Below, piece after piece: positions 1-7,531 of a stretch of DNA of 32,390 nucleotides (positions within the stretch are counted from its first letter, which is position 1; each line of letters starts with the position of its first letter). The stretch spans positions 1 to 32,390 of the forward strand of contig CANPIM010000039.1 of NCBI GenBank assembly GCA_947574135.1. The letters run 5' to 3'. The DNA is from an uncultured Lachnospiraceae bacterium. Its GTDB lineage: Bacteria; Bacillota; Clostridia; Lachnospirales; Lachnospiraceae. The position numbers were made by a program, and so were the translations under genes. Below the pieces are notes generated by a model. The model saw only the letters and a list, made by a program, of their open reading frames with translations. It had not been told where the DNA came from and did no database searches.

Positions 1-80
1 CTGGCATATTCATTTTTTAGTCCCACCAGGAGCAACACAAGGCCCAGGGCCAAAGCTGCCCCACATAACGTCTTTTTCAT
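1..80 (-). CDS. Partial gene: N-terminus of a membrane-anchored protein after the MBOAT gene
   Basis: Only the first 26 codons are inside the window and the frame is open to the left edge. The peptide starts MKKTLCGAALALGLVLLLVG and goes on LKNEYA, a two-lysine start followed by a hydrophobic stretch, so it is a signal peptide or N-terminal membrane anchor. The ATG is at 78-80, with a purine-rich GTAGGA sequence about 6 nt upstream, and the gene starts 24 nt after the stop of the MBOAT gene. In alginate- and exopolysaccharide-type acetylation operons the gene next to an MBOAT often encodes an extracytoplasmic SGNH/DHHW (AlgX/AlgJ-like) partner. That identity is an inference from position only; nothing catalytic is visible here. 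Confidence 0.6.
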   Translation of the reverse strand, partial: MKKTLCGAALALGLVLLLVGLKNEYA

Positions 81-104
81 AAAGTCCTACTTCCCATCTC
101 TCTC

Positions 105-1610
105 CTAAAACTGGGCGTACAGAAAGCTCGAATTTCCAAATATTCCCAAAATCAGGGTAACAAAGAGAAACAGCGCCGTCCACCAGGGGTGTGCCGGTCC
201 TCTCACCCCGTCCCATGCCAGGTCCTTTTGCCTCCCAATGCCTCTTCTCCTTTTTTCCTCCCCAAGCTCATAGAAAAACAACAGCAGGATACACAGGCAC
301 ACGGTGAGAAAAAGAGCCGCGCAGGTATTATCCCCGGAAAAGGGCAGAACCGACGCCAAAATTTCTCCATAGGACAGGGAAAATCCTGTGACCATTCTCT
401 TCAAAAAGAAAAAAGCGCCGGAAACAGATTCCGCCCGGAAGAAAATCCAGCAGAAGCTCACCCCCAAAAAGGTCACCAGGGTCTTTCGAAGGCGGACAAA
501 AGCATTTTTCGGAGTCTCTTTCTTCCCCGCCATATTCCAGAGGCCGTGAAGCCCTCCCCAAAAGAGAAAGGTCCAGCTGTCCCCATGCCACAGACCGCTG
601 ACCAGAAAGGTGGTCATCACATTTACATTTTTCCGCACACGGGACACCCGGCTTCCCCCCAGGGGAATGTACACATAATCCCGAAGCCAGGAGGACAAAG
701 ACATATGCCAGCGGCCCCAGAATTCCCGAATCCCCGTGGAAAAATAAGGGAGGGAAAAATTTTCTCTGCAGCGAATGCCCATACAGTCCGACATGCCCAG
801 AGCCAAATCCGAATAGCCGGAAAAATCGCAGTAAATCTGGAGCGCATAAAAAAATGCTGCCATCCAGGCTGCCAGGGCCGGATAATCGGCAGGATTCCCA
901 AAAACCAAGTCTACATAGGCGGAAAGCCGGTTGGCAATGACCAGCTTCTTAAAAAGCCCCAGGGCAATGCGCTGGAGGCCTGCCGCAAACAGCTCCTGCC
1001 GGTATACCGGTTTCTCCAGCTGAGACAGCAGCACGTCAGCCCGCTCAATGGGACCTGACAAGATCTGAGGGAAAAAGCTTGTGTACACAGCCAGATATCC
1101 TGGATGCCTCTGGGCCGGAAGCTTCCCCCTGTAAATATCCACAAGATAGCTCAGAAGCTTAAAGGTATAATAAGAAATGCCCATGGGCATTACAAGCCTG
1201 AGAGGACGCATAGATCCCCCCAAGCCTGCCAGCTGCAGAAGCTCCGCGACAGACGTGATAAAAAAGTTCAGGTACTTAAAGAGAAAGAGCGCGCCCAGGA
1301 GCGGCAAAATCCCGGCCACCAGCCAGCCTCTCCTCCTCTTTCTTCCTCCCTCTGCCTCCCGGGACAGCTTCCCGCTCTCCCCGGCCTGTCCCCGGCCCGG
1401 CTCTTCTGACAGATGATAAAGCTTAAGGCCCGTAAACCAGGCCCAGAGGGTACTCCCGGCCAGCAATAGCGCCATACGGGCATCCACGCTCATGTAAAAG
1501 CAATAGCTGGTGAATAAAAGCCAAATCCACCGCCGGCCAGGTGGCAGGCAGTAATGCACCGCCAGCACCCCCACCAGAAAGCACAGGGTCATGATTACGT
1601 TTGTTGCCAT
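105..1610 (-). CDS. MBOAT family O-acyltransferase (AlgI/DltB-like)
   Basis: A 501-residue polytopic membrane protein of the size usual for AlgI-type MBOAT enzymes. Family signatures are clear: GLFKKLVIANRL near residues 218-229, the WGRWH core at 298-302 and the catalytic-histidine motif GLWHG with His at about 342. Such proteins pass acyl (usually acetyl) groups across the membrane onto exported glycans or teichoic acids. It follows glycosyltransferase genes and overlaps the upstream gene by 16 nt, so it probably O-acylates the glycan made by this locus. The ATG at 1608-1610 has an AGGAG only 2 nt upstream, a short spacing; the next ATG (1590-1592) has no better site. A charged stretch near residues 65-95, rich in Gly, Lys and Arg, looks like a cytoplasmic loop. 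The acyl group and acceptor cannot be read from sequence. Confidence 0.93.
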   Translation of the reverse strand: MATNVIMTLCFLVGVLAVHYCLPPGRRWIWLLFTSYCFYMSVDARMALLLAGSTLWAWFTGLKLYHLSEEPGRGQAGESGKLSREAEGGRKRRRGWLVAGILPLLGALFLFKYLNFFITSVAELLQLAGLGGSMRPLRLVMPMGISYYTFKLLSYLVDIYRGKLPAQRHPGYLAVYTSFFPQILSGPIERADVLLSQLEKPVYRQELFAAGLQRIALGLFKKLVIANRLSAYVDLVFGNPADYPALAAWMAAFFYALQIYCDFSGYSDLALGMSDCMGIRCRENFSLPYFSTGIREFWGRWHMSLSSWLRDYVYIPLGGSRVSRVRKNVNVMTTFLVSGLWHGDSWTFLFWGGLHGLWNMAGKKETPKNAFVRLRKTLVTFLGVSFCWIFFRAESVSGAFFFLKRMVTGFSLSYGEILASVLPFSGDNTCAALFLTVCLCILLLFFYELGEEKRRRGIGRQKDLAWDGVRGPAHPWWTALFLFVTLILGIFGNSSFLYAQF

Positions 1611-2500
1611 AGCTCCTCTTCCGTTCCCTCCATAATCTGGCAGGCATAGGCTCCCACATCCAGCATAAGCCCAAGAAGAATCAGGCTGTACACTGCCATA
1701 GGCAGCTTGCTCTCCCCGTTAAGGGCAAAGGCATAGGCGCTGTAGGACACCACCAGGTGGAGCATGGGCACATAAAATTTCTTCGGCACTGTCACTGCAA
1801 ACAAAATTCCCAGCACATCCCCGCAATACCCGGCCCAGGCAGGCATAAAGGGGGCAAAAAAGGGCACAAACATAGCCAGAAACAAAAACAAAGGCAGCAT
1901 CAGCTCCCGGGTCATCTCCACCTGATATCTCCAAAGGCAGTACACCATGCAGAGAAAAAGCCCCAGAATCAGCAGCCAGGCCACCTTCCGGTAGAGCTCC
2001 ACAAACATGGTCTTTCCCGTAAGCTCAAAGAAATTGGGCCAGCCCAGGGTCAAAAGATCCTCTGCCTCCGGCTTGGGAAACTCCAAAAATGCCAGAAACC
2101 CGGCAGCAACCCCAGCCTCCAGGCACACAAAGCCCATTCCTCGCTCCAAAGCCAAGAGCCCCAAAAGGAGAATGATCCCGCAGTACACCCCGCTCTTTCC
2201 CCACAGGGCGCTATTGGCCGTAAACACCGGCCAGATCACCAGCAGGGCATAGGTCAGCAGGGCCGGCGTTTTCCGCCGGGTGCGGCTCCAAATATATACG
2301 GCTCCCAGGGCTGCCATGACAAAATCCAGGCCCATGCGCACCCATTTTAACAGGTCCACAGGGGTATAGGCCATCACGGATTTGCGAAGAAGAACACCCG
2401 TTCCCGTCACACAGAGCCCCAGCAGAATATCCAGCACCGTAATCCGGACAGGTCCCAGGTCAAACTTTTTATACAACAGCTTTCTCAACACATCATCCAT
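1595..2500 (-). CDS. Shortened, probably non-catalytic paralogue of the adjacent GT-C glycosyltransferase
   Basis: A 301-residue polytopic membrane protein. I chose the ATG at 2498-2500 because GGAG lies 7 nt upstream; the longer frame would run into the preceding gene. It aligns by eye with the neighbouring 396-residue GT-C protein: NSALWGKSG (residues 96-104) against NSALWAQCD, and KKFYVPMLH against DRFYVPILQ near the C-terminus. The stretch matching the neighbour's first extracytoplasmic loop (its residues about 37-80, with its acidic residues and YDYAPP) is missing, and the Asp of the NSALW-x-x-x-D motif is Gly. It looks like a tandem duplication that has lost the active site. It may be an accessory subunit or a decaying copy; the intact frame and good ribosome binding site argue for expression. 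Confidence 0.75.
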   Translation of the reverse strand: MDDVLRKLLYKKFDLGPVRITVLDILLGLCVTGTGVLLRKSVMAYTPVDLLKWVRMGLDFVMAALGAVYIWSRTRRKTPALLTYALLVIWPVFTANSALWGKSGVYCGIILLLGLLALERGMGFVCLEAGVAAGFLAFLEFPKPEAEDLLTLGWPNFFELTGKTMFVELYRKVAWLLILGLFLCMVYCLWRYQVEMTRELMLPLFLFLAMFVPFFAPFMPAWAGYCGDVLGILFAVTVPKKFYVPMLHLVVSYSAYAFALNGESKLPMAVYSLILLGLMLDVGAYACQIMEGTEEELWQQT

Positions 2501-2519
2501 CCCGGTTCTCCTTTCCTCC

Positions 2520-3710
2520 TTACATATCCAGGGTTCGCGCATTTCTGGCGCGCAGCTGGTTTTCCTTATCTGCAAAGTACCGGTACAGATCCAGTCCCAC
2601 TATCACCAGAAGCCCCAGCTCCAGAAACGCCCACACGCCGTAATATATGGGCGGCTCATCGGCTCCCAGATGGCTAAGATAAGCCATATAGGAGTTAAAG
2701 GACAGCAAAATCTGCAAAATGGGAACATAAAACCGGTCCACCCGCATAAATCCATAGACAATGGCCAGCACATCCGCCAGACAGCCGTAGCGCTCATGCA
2801 TATGGGGAAGGAAATAGGGGGACAAAATGGCGAAAAACAGGGCCAGCTCCACCAGAAACTCCCCGGTTATCCGGTATTTCCGCTGGGCCATCCAGTACAT
2901 AACGCACATCAGTATCCCCAGGATCAAAAGGGTTCCCGCCTCCGCATACTCTAACAGGAAAAACTGATTTCCGATAATCTGATAAATATTAGGCCATTTA
3001 ATGGACAGAGACCACACATCCTGTGCTCCCTGGGCCGCATAAATATTGATAAGCTCCATAAGAGGCCTTCCGGCCAGAAAAGCCGGCAAAATTCCCAGAA
3101 TATACATGACCGGGATCCAGAGAAAATGCTGGAGCTTTATCTTTTTATTCACCCATAGAATCACCAGAAAGGGGAAGATAAACAGGGTCTGAAGCTTAAA
3201 GGCAAAGGCAATGCCGTAAAAGAGCATGGCCTTTCCCGGCTTCTCCCGAAGCAGCTCATAGACACACAGCAAAACAAAGGTCATAAAAATAATATCGCAC
3301 TGAGCCCATAATGCGCTGTTGGCCCAGATGGTGGGAACCACCAGCATCACCCCATAGGAGCAGACGCTCTTGATCCGGCTTCCCGTTGCCTCCCAGACAA
3401 TCCCGGCCATCACCACAGCCGCCACAAAATCCATAAAAATGCAGATGGCCTTGTAGGCCGTCATGGGATTCACCGGCAGACGGCTGATGACCCACAAAAT
3501 ATACACAAAGGGCGGGGCATAGTCATAAAAATCTGTGGCCAGGGCCCCAAAGCCCTGCTCCCTTAAAATGCGAATCCAGGGATCCCAGTACATTTCCCAG
3601 TCCATGGTGGTCACTGTTCGCAAAATCATGCGGATACCCAGGCCAATTACCGTCAGCGCCAGCAAAAAGGACAGGTCCGCCCAGTCCAGCTTCTTCCATT
3701 GCTCTCTCAT
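2520..3710 (-). CDS. GT-C fold membrane glycosyltransferase (PMT / GPI-mannosyltransferase-like)
   Basis: A 396-residue polytopic membrane protein. After the first membrane segment (about residues 12-30) comes a loop with acidic residues (MDWEMYWDPW, 36-45) and YDYAPPF (62-68), as in GT-C transferases, where loop-1 acidic residues are catalytic. NSALWAQCD at 131-139 resembles a motif in GPI-mannosyltransferase-like bacterial proteins. GT-C enzymes use polyprenyl-phosphate sugars outside the membrane, and the gene directly upstream encodes a DPM1-like synthase of such donors, 9 nt away. The ATG at 3708-3710 has AGGAG 6 nt upstream, and that site overlaps the upstream stop codon, suggesting translational coupling. 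Donor sugar and acceptor are unknown. Confidence is high for the fold and moderate for the exact family. Confidence 0.75.
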   Translation of the reverse strand: MREQWKKLDWADLSFLLALTVIGLGIRMILRTVTTMDWEMYWDPWIRILREQGFGALATDFYDYAPPFVYILWVISRLPVNPMTAYKAICIFMDFVAAVVMAGIVWEATGSRIKSVCSYGVMLVVPTIWANSALWAQCDIIFMTFVLLCVYELLREKPGKAMLFYGIAFAFKLQTLFIFPFLVILWVNKKIKLQHFLWIPVMYILGILPAFLAGRPLMELINIYAAQGAQDVWSLSIKWPNIYQIIGNQFFLLEYAEAGTLLILGILMCVMYWMAQRKYRITGEFLVELALFFAILSPYFLPHMHERYGCLADVLAIVYGFMRVDRFYVPILQILLSFNSYMAYLSHLGADEPPIYYGVWAFLELGLLVIVGLDLYRYFADKENQLRARNARTLDM

Positions 3711-3719
3711 AATCCGCTC

Positions 3720-4673
3720 CTACTCTTCCAAAACTTTCTCAATAATATACTTGGGTCTGTTTTTGGTCTCCAGATAAATCTTTCCAATGTACTCTCCCAC
3801 AACTCCAATGGCTAACAGCTGCAAACCGCCGATGGCCCAGATAGACACAATGGTGCTGGTCCACCCCCACACCGTATGCCCCATGGAATGTACCACAAGG
3901 GAATATACCAGCATAATCAGGCTCACCACAAAAATGAAAAAGCCAAACACGGTGATCATGCGAATAGGCTTAATGCTAAAGGAGGTGATGCCGTCTGTGG
4001 CAAAGCTCAGCATTTTTTTCAGAGGATACTTGGATTCCCCGGCAAAGCGCTCATGGCGCTCATAGCTCACCGTGGTGGAGGCATATCCGATGAGAGGCAC
4101 AATGCCCCGGAGAAAGAGATTCACCTCCTGGAATTCCTCCAGTCCCTCCATAGCCCTTCTGCTCATAAGCCGGTAATCCGCATGGTTGTATACAATATCC
4201 ACTCCCATGGCCTTCATAAGCTTATAAAAGCCCTGGGCCGTAAATTTCTTAAAAAAGGTATCCGTTTTCCGGGCGCTCCGCACGCCGTACACCACGTCAA
4301 AGCCCTGGTAATACTGTTCCACCATCTTGTCAATTACATTCACGTCATCCTGCAGGTCCGCATCCAGGGATATGGCAATATCCGCCCGCTCCTTGGCCGT
4401 CATAAGCCCGGCCAAGAGGGCATTCTGATGTCCCTTGTTCCGGGACAGCTTGACGCCTGTATAGATGGGATTTTCTGTGTGAAGTCTCTCAATGATCTCC
4501 CAGGTCTTATCCCGGGAGCCGTCGTTCACAAACAGAATCTTGCTCTTTTGGGAAATAAGCTCCCGGGCCAACATGGACTCCATCTTGCTCAGAAGCTGTC
4601 GGGCCGTCTCCGGAAGCACCTCCTCCTCATTATAGCAGGGAACCACCAGATACAATACCGCATGTTTCTCCAT
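3720..4673 (-). CDS. Polyprenyl-phosphate glycosyltransferase, GT2 (GtrB/DPM1-like) with two C-terminal membrane segments
   Basis: A 317-residue protein. The N-terminal GT-A domain begins VVPCYNEEEVLPET and carries VNDGSRDKT (49-57) and the metal-binding stretch DADLQDD (104-110). Two membrane segments lie at about 232-256 and 264-290, followed by a short Lys/Glu-rich tail. This layout matches GtrB, ArnC-like and YkcC proteins, which move a sugar from a nucleotide donor to undecaprenyl phosphate on the inner face of the membrane. The product would be flipped and used by a GT-C enzyme, and one is encoded next. The ATG at 4671-4673 has GGAG 7 nt upstream. The gene sits 53 nt after the reductase gene. 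The sugar is not determined. Confidence 0.9.
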   Translation of the reverse strand: MEKHAVLYLVVPCYNEEEVLPETARQLLSKMESMLARELISQKSKILFVNDGSRDKTWEIIERLHTENPIYTGVKLSRNKGHQNALLAGLMTAKERADIAISLDADLQDDVNVIDKMVEQYYQGFDVVYGVRSARKTDTFFKKFTAQGFYKLMKAMGVDIVYNHADYRLMSRRAMEGLEEFQEVNLFLRGIVPLIGYASTTVSYERHERFAGESKYPLKKMLSFATDGITSFSIKPIRMITVFGFFIFVVSLIMLVYSLVVHSMGHTVWGWTSTIVSIWAIGGLQLLAIGVVGEYIGKIYLETKNRPKYIIEKVLEE

Positions 4674-4726
4674 TCTTTCTTCTCCTCATTTTGCCATCAG
4701 TGTCTTTGCAGCCAAACCTCCCGGGA

Positions 4727-5590
4727 TCACTGCCCCATAAGCTCCTTCATATAGACCTGTATAGCATCCTGCCAGTGGGCAAACCGGTAATCTGTGGTAA
4801 GCTTGAGCATATAATTCTCCAGAATGGAGTAGGCCGGCCGGGAAGCGGAGGCCGGAAACCGCCGTTTATATTCCTCCGAGGTAATGGGCTCTATCTTGGT
4901 ATCCTTTCCGGCCAGGCGCAGCACGGTTTTGGCAAACTCCGCCCAGTTGGTATCTCCCTCACAGGTTCCGTGAAACAGTCCGTAGTTCTCCGTGGGAAGC
5001 AGATATCGAATAGCCTTGGCCAGCTCCAGGGCGCTGGTGGGGGAGCCCAGCTGATCCATCACCACCCCGATAACCGGCATTTTCTCCGCAAGCCCAAGCA
5101 TGGTCTTGGCAAAATTGTGACCATCCCCATAGAGCCAGGCGGTGCGAATCATAAAATACTTGTCCGCAAACTGCTGCACAAACTGCTCTCCCGCATACTT
5201 GGTTTTCCCATACATGCTAATGGGCGCCGGGGCGTCAAACTCCGTGAGGGGCTTGGGGCAGGTCCCCGGGAACACATAATCCGTGGACACATGCATAAGC
5301 CTGGCTCCCGCGTCCGTGGCGCCAATAGCCAGATTCCGGGCCCCGATGGCATTGATCTGATAAGCCAGATCCACATCCACCTCGCACCGATCCACATTGG
5401 TATAGGCTGCACAGTTGATAATGGCCCAGGGCTTTACCTCCCGGGTCAGAGAAAGCACTGCATCCACATTGGTAATATCCAGCTCCCCCACATCCGTGTT
5501 CACAAGCTCATAGTCGGTATCCCCCGCATACTGCTGATTGATGGCCCGGCCCAGCTGTCCGTTGCATCCCGTTACAATAATTTTCTTCAT
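4727..5590 (-). CDS. rfbD: dTDP-4-dehydrorhamnose reductase
   Basis: A 287-residue extended SDR protein starting MKKIIVTGCNGQLGRAINQQ, with a GxxGxxG NAD(P)-binding motif. It has VSTDYVF at 101-107 and the catalytic pair YGKTK (Tyr127, Lys131), typical of RmlD/RfbD. It reduces dTDP-4-dehydro-L-rhamnose to dTDP-L-rhamnose in the last step of donor synthesis. I use the ATG at 5588-5590, with GGAG 7 nt upstream and 23 nt after the upstream stop; a longer frame to 5692 lies inside the preceding gene. The partner genes rfbA, rfbB and rfbC are absent from the window, so they must be elsewhere if the pathway is complete. A related UDP- or dTDP-sugar reductase is a minor alternative. Confidence 0.9.
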   Translation of the reverse strand: MKKIIVTGCNGQLGRAINQQYAGDTDYELVNTDVGELDITNVDAVLSLTREVKPWAIINCAAYTNVDRCEVDVDLAYQINAIGARNLAIGATDAGARLMHVSTDYVFPGTCPKPLTEFDAPAPISMYGKTKYAGEQFVQQFADKYFMIRTAWLYGDGHNFAKTMLGLAEKMPVIGVVMDQLGSPTSALELAKAIRYLLPTENYGLFHGTCEGDTNWAEFAKTVLRLAGKDTKIEPITSEEYKRRFPASASRPAYSILENYMLKLTTDYRFAHWQDAIQVYMKELMGQ

Positions 5591-5613
5591 TACCGCTCTC
5601 CTTTTCCTTTTCT

Positions 5614-7182
5614 CTATTGACTGCTCTCCTGCTTTTCCTCTGTTTCCTCTGATCCAAGCAATACCATGGATTCCTTCCCGTAATAGCGGCACATGGCCTG
5701 ATTTTGAGAATTCTCCGGATCCGTGGTTAAGGTCCCCCAGTACAAAAGCTCCGGTTTATAGGTCAGCTCCTCTACCTCCACCACCTGTACTTTTGGGTCG
5801 TGATAAAGCTCCTCTCTGGCCTTCATTTCCTCATGATACACCCGGGCCTCCCCGTAAACCAAGGATTTGAGCGCTGTAGCCGTGGTGATCTCCTCCAGAT
5901 CCCGCACAATATCCAGCTTTACCATTCCCGTCACCACACAGCAAATGCCTGCCGTACCCAGCAGCACAGACTTTGCGGAACGAAAAAAAGATTGCGCCGG
6001 TTCTGTGCATGCCTCATACCGTCGTCGCAGCCACCCCGCATAGTAGATGGCATTTGCCACATAAAACAACACCATACCATAGTAAAGAATATTGTAATAT
6101 CGTCCTCCGGAAATAAATTTTACCGCAAAAAGCCCCGGCACCCACATGACAGTCACCAGACTGTAGGTAACAAAGGTAAATAACAGCGGACAGCCAAAGG
6201 AAAACCGTGTGCTTCCCATTTGATACAGCATATAGAGAAACAGTCCGGCTATAGCCAGAATAATCACTGCATTGGTCTGCTCCCGCATATAAGCCAGGCA
6301 CTCCAGATAGGACTTATAGATAGCCCCAAAGGGGGTGTCCGGAACAAAAAATCTCTGTCGCCGCTCATTTCCCGGAGCTATCATACTCAGAACAAAGCCT
6401 GCGTAATAAATCACGTTTAAAAGAAGTATCTGAAGCTTCAAACACCTCCCATATTGCTTTCCCACAAGGACATCCAACAGGGCCATAGCCAACAGCACCC
6501 CTGTCAAAAGCGCCACCGGATACATGCCGCCGGAAAGAATCACGCAAAGAACCACCAGGGAGACCATTCGCTTCCAGGAAATTTTTTTATCCTGCATCCC
6601 AGATAAAATCAGTCCAAACATCAGGAGCATCACCGCAAATAATCCGGTATAGCCGATGCTCCCGTTCCACCAGTAAAACGCCTCCACCCCATAGGGAACA
6701 TACTGAATGCACAGGGTTAAAGCCACGCAGACCGTAATGGATGCCACTGCCCGGGAAAATCCCAGCAGCCGGTGAAGCACCACCTGAAAGAAATACCAGA
6801 ATCCTGTTACAAAAACTCCCAGCAGAATAAAGGTCTGAATGAAGGTAAGCTTCTCTGTGAGCACCGAAGGACGCAAAGCCGCCAGAAAGGAAAAGCTAAA
6901 GGTCCCCTGCCACACATTCCAGATGTGAACGGCACGCTCCACCGCAGCCTTCAGCACAGGAATCACACAGCCCAGTCCACTGTGAGCCTCCACGGCCCAC
7001 CGGGTGAGCACGCCATAATTAAAATCATCCATGGCCGGATGGTTATAAAAGCTTAAGATCAGCAGGGGAATCAGGCTGATCCCAAAGCATGTCAGCACAA
7101 GCCGTTCCTGATTTTTCTCCTTTTTTCCCCACTCTAAAAGCTTACTCCACCCGTTTATTGCCAGCTGATAAATGATCTCCAC
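5614..7182 (-). CDS. Polytopic membrane protein, DUF6056/GtrII-like, candidate glycan-modifying enzyme
   Basis: A 522-residue protein with about ten or more hydrophobic segments. Following the first membrane segment it has HPAMDDFNYG (acidic pair at 52-53) and later GVEAFYWWNGSIGYT, features I associate with DUF6056 and GtrII-like proteins, which resemble GT-C enzymes. The start is GTG at 7180-7182, inside the DUF2304 gene (41-nt overlap). The choice rests on AGGAGG about 9 nt upstream and the run of residues into the first membrane segment. It follows a DPM1-like GT2 and DUF2304, so it could be the transferase using that lipid-linked sugar. The C-terminal 100 residues form a charged soluble tail containing VQVVEVEELTYKPELLYWG. 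Family assignment is from memory of motifs; the activity is inferred. Confidence 0.65.
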   Translation of the reverse strand: MEIIYQLAINGWSKLLEWGKKEKNQERLVLTCFGISLIPLLILSFYNHPAMDDFNYGVLTRWAVEAHSGLGCVIPVLKAAVERAVHIWNVWQGTFSFSFLAALRPSVLTEKLTFIQTFILLGVFVTGFWYFFQVVLHRLLGFSRAVASITVCVALTLCIQYVPYGVEAFYWWNGSIGYTGLFAVMLLMFGLILSGMQDKKISWKRMVSLVVLCVILSGGMYPVALLTGVLLAMALLDVLVGKQYGRCLKLQILLLNVIYYAGFVLSMIAPGNERRQRFFVPDTPFGAIYKSYLECLAYMREQTNAVIILAIAGLFLYMLYQMGSTRFSFGCPLLFTFVTYSLVTVMWVPGLFAVKFISGGRYYNILYYGMVLFYVANAIYYAGWLRRRYEACTEPAQSFFRSAKSVLLGTAGICCVVTGMVKLDIVRDLEEITTATALKSLVYGEARVYHEEMKAREELYHDPKVQVVEVEELTYKPELLYWGTLTTDPENSQNQAMCRYYGKESMVLLGSEETEEKQESSQ

Positions 7183-7531
7183 GCTGTCTTTCCTCCTCCA
7201 TTCTCTCCTTTTCTAAGAGAGCAATCTCCTGGGTCAAATCCTTCACCTTATTTTCCAGAGTTGACAGCTCAATGGTGGTAAAAAACAATTTCAGCATCAG
7301 CACAAAAATAAAAAACAAAAAGATGAAATTTACCGGCAGCTGCATCCCCATCATCCGGGTAAACAGGGCGATGATCTCCGGAAACAGGCTGAACACCACC
7401 AGAATTCCCGCAAAGATCAGCCAGAAGATAGCATATTCAATCTGAAGCTTAGACTGACGAATCCTCTTTAAAATATAGTATGTCGTCAGAAAGGAGGCCA
7501 CAATCAAAATCAGCCGAAATACCAAGGTCAT
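7142..7531 (-). CDS. DUF2304 small membrane protein with C-terminal coiled coil
   Basis: A 129-residue protein with three predicted membrane segments (about 3-21, 33-55 and 66-86), followed by a heptad-like helix rich in Leu, Glu and Lys (88-117). This is the DUF2304 layout. DUF2304 genes are commonly found right after a DPM1-like GT2 gene, as here. The ATG at 7529-7531 starts immediately after the upstream stop codon, and its GGAGGTGA ribosome binding site lies inside the upstream gene, so the two are almost certainly translationally coupled. A role as membrane tether or partner of the GT2, comparable to eukaryotic DPM2/DPM3, is an inference from size and context. Confidence 0.85.
   Translation of the reverse strand: MTLVFRLILIVASFLTTYYILKRIRQSKLQIEYAIFWLIFAGILVVFSLFPEIIALFTRMMGMQLPVNFIFLFFIFVLMLKLFFTTIELSTLENKVKDLTQEIALLEKERMEEERQRGDHLSAGNKRVE

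Noticed and set aside
189-1058. Long plus-strand open frame opposite the MBOAT gene
   Set aside because: It is a shadow of a clear MBOAT coding sequence with family motifs; its translation is Pro/Gln/His-rich without any recognisable domain.
1595-2500. Idea that the short GT-C paralogue is a frameshifted pseudogene
   Set aside because: The frame is intact from a well-placed ribosome binding site to a stop that overlaps the next gene, and the missing part is an internal deletion, not a frameshift.
3876-5620. Two plus-strand open frames opposite the GtrB-like and rfbD genes
   Set aside because: Both minus-strand genes have strong family motifs and ribosome binding sites. The plus frames have none and reflect the codon bias of the real genes.
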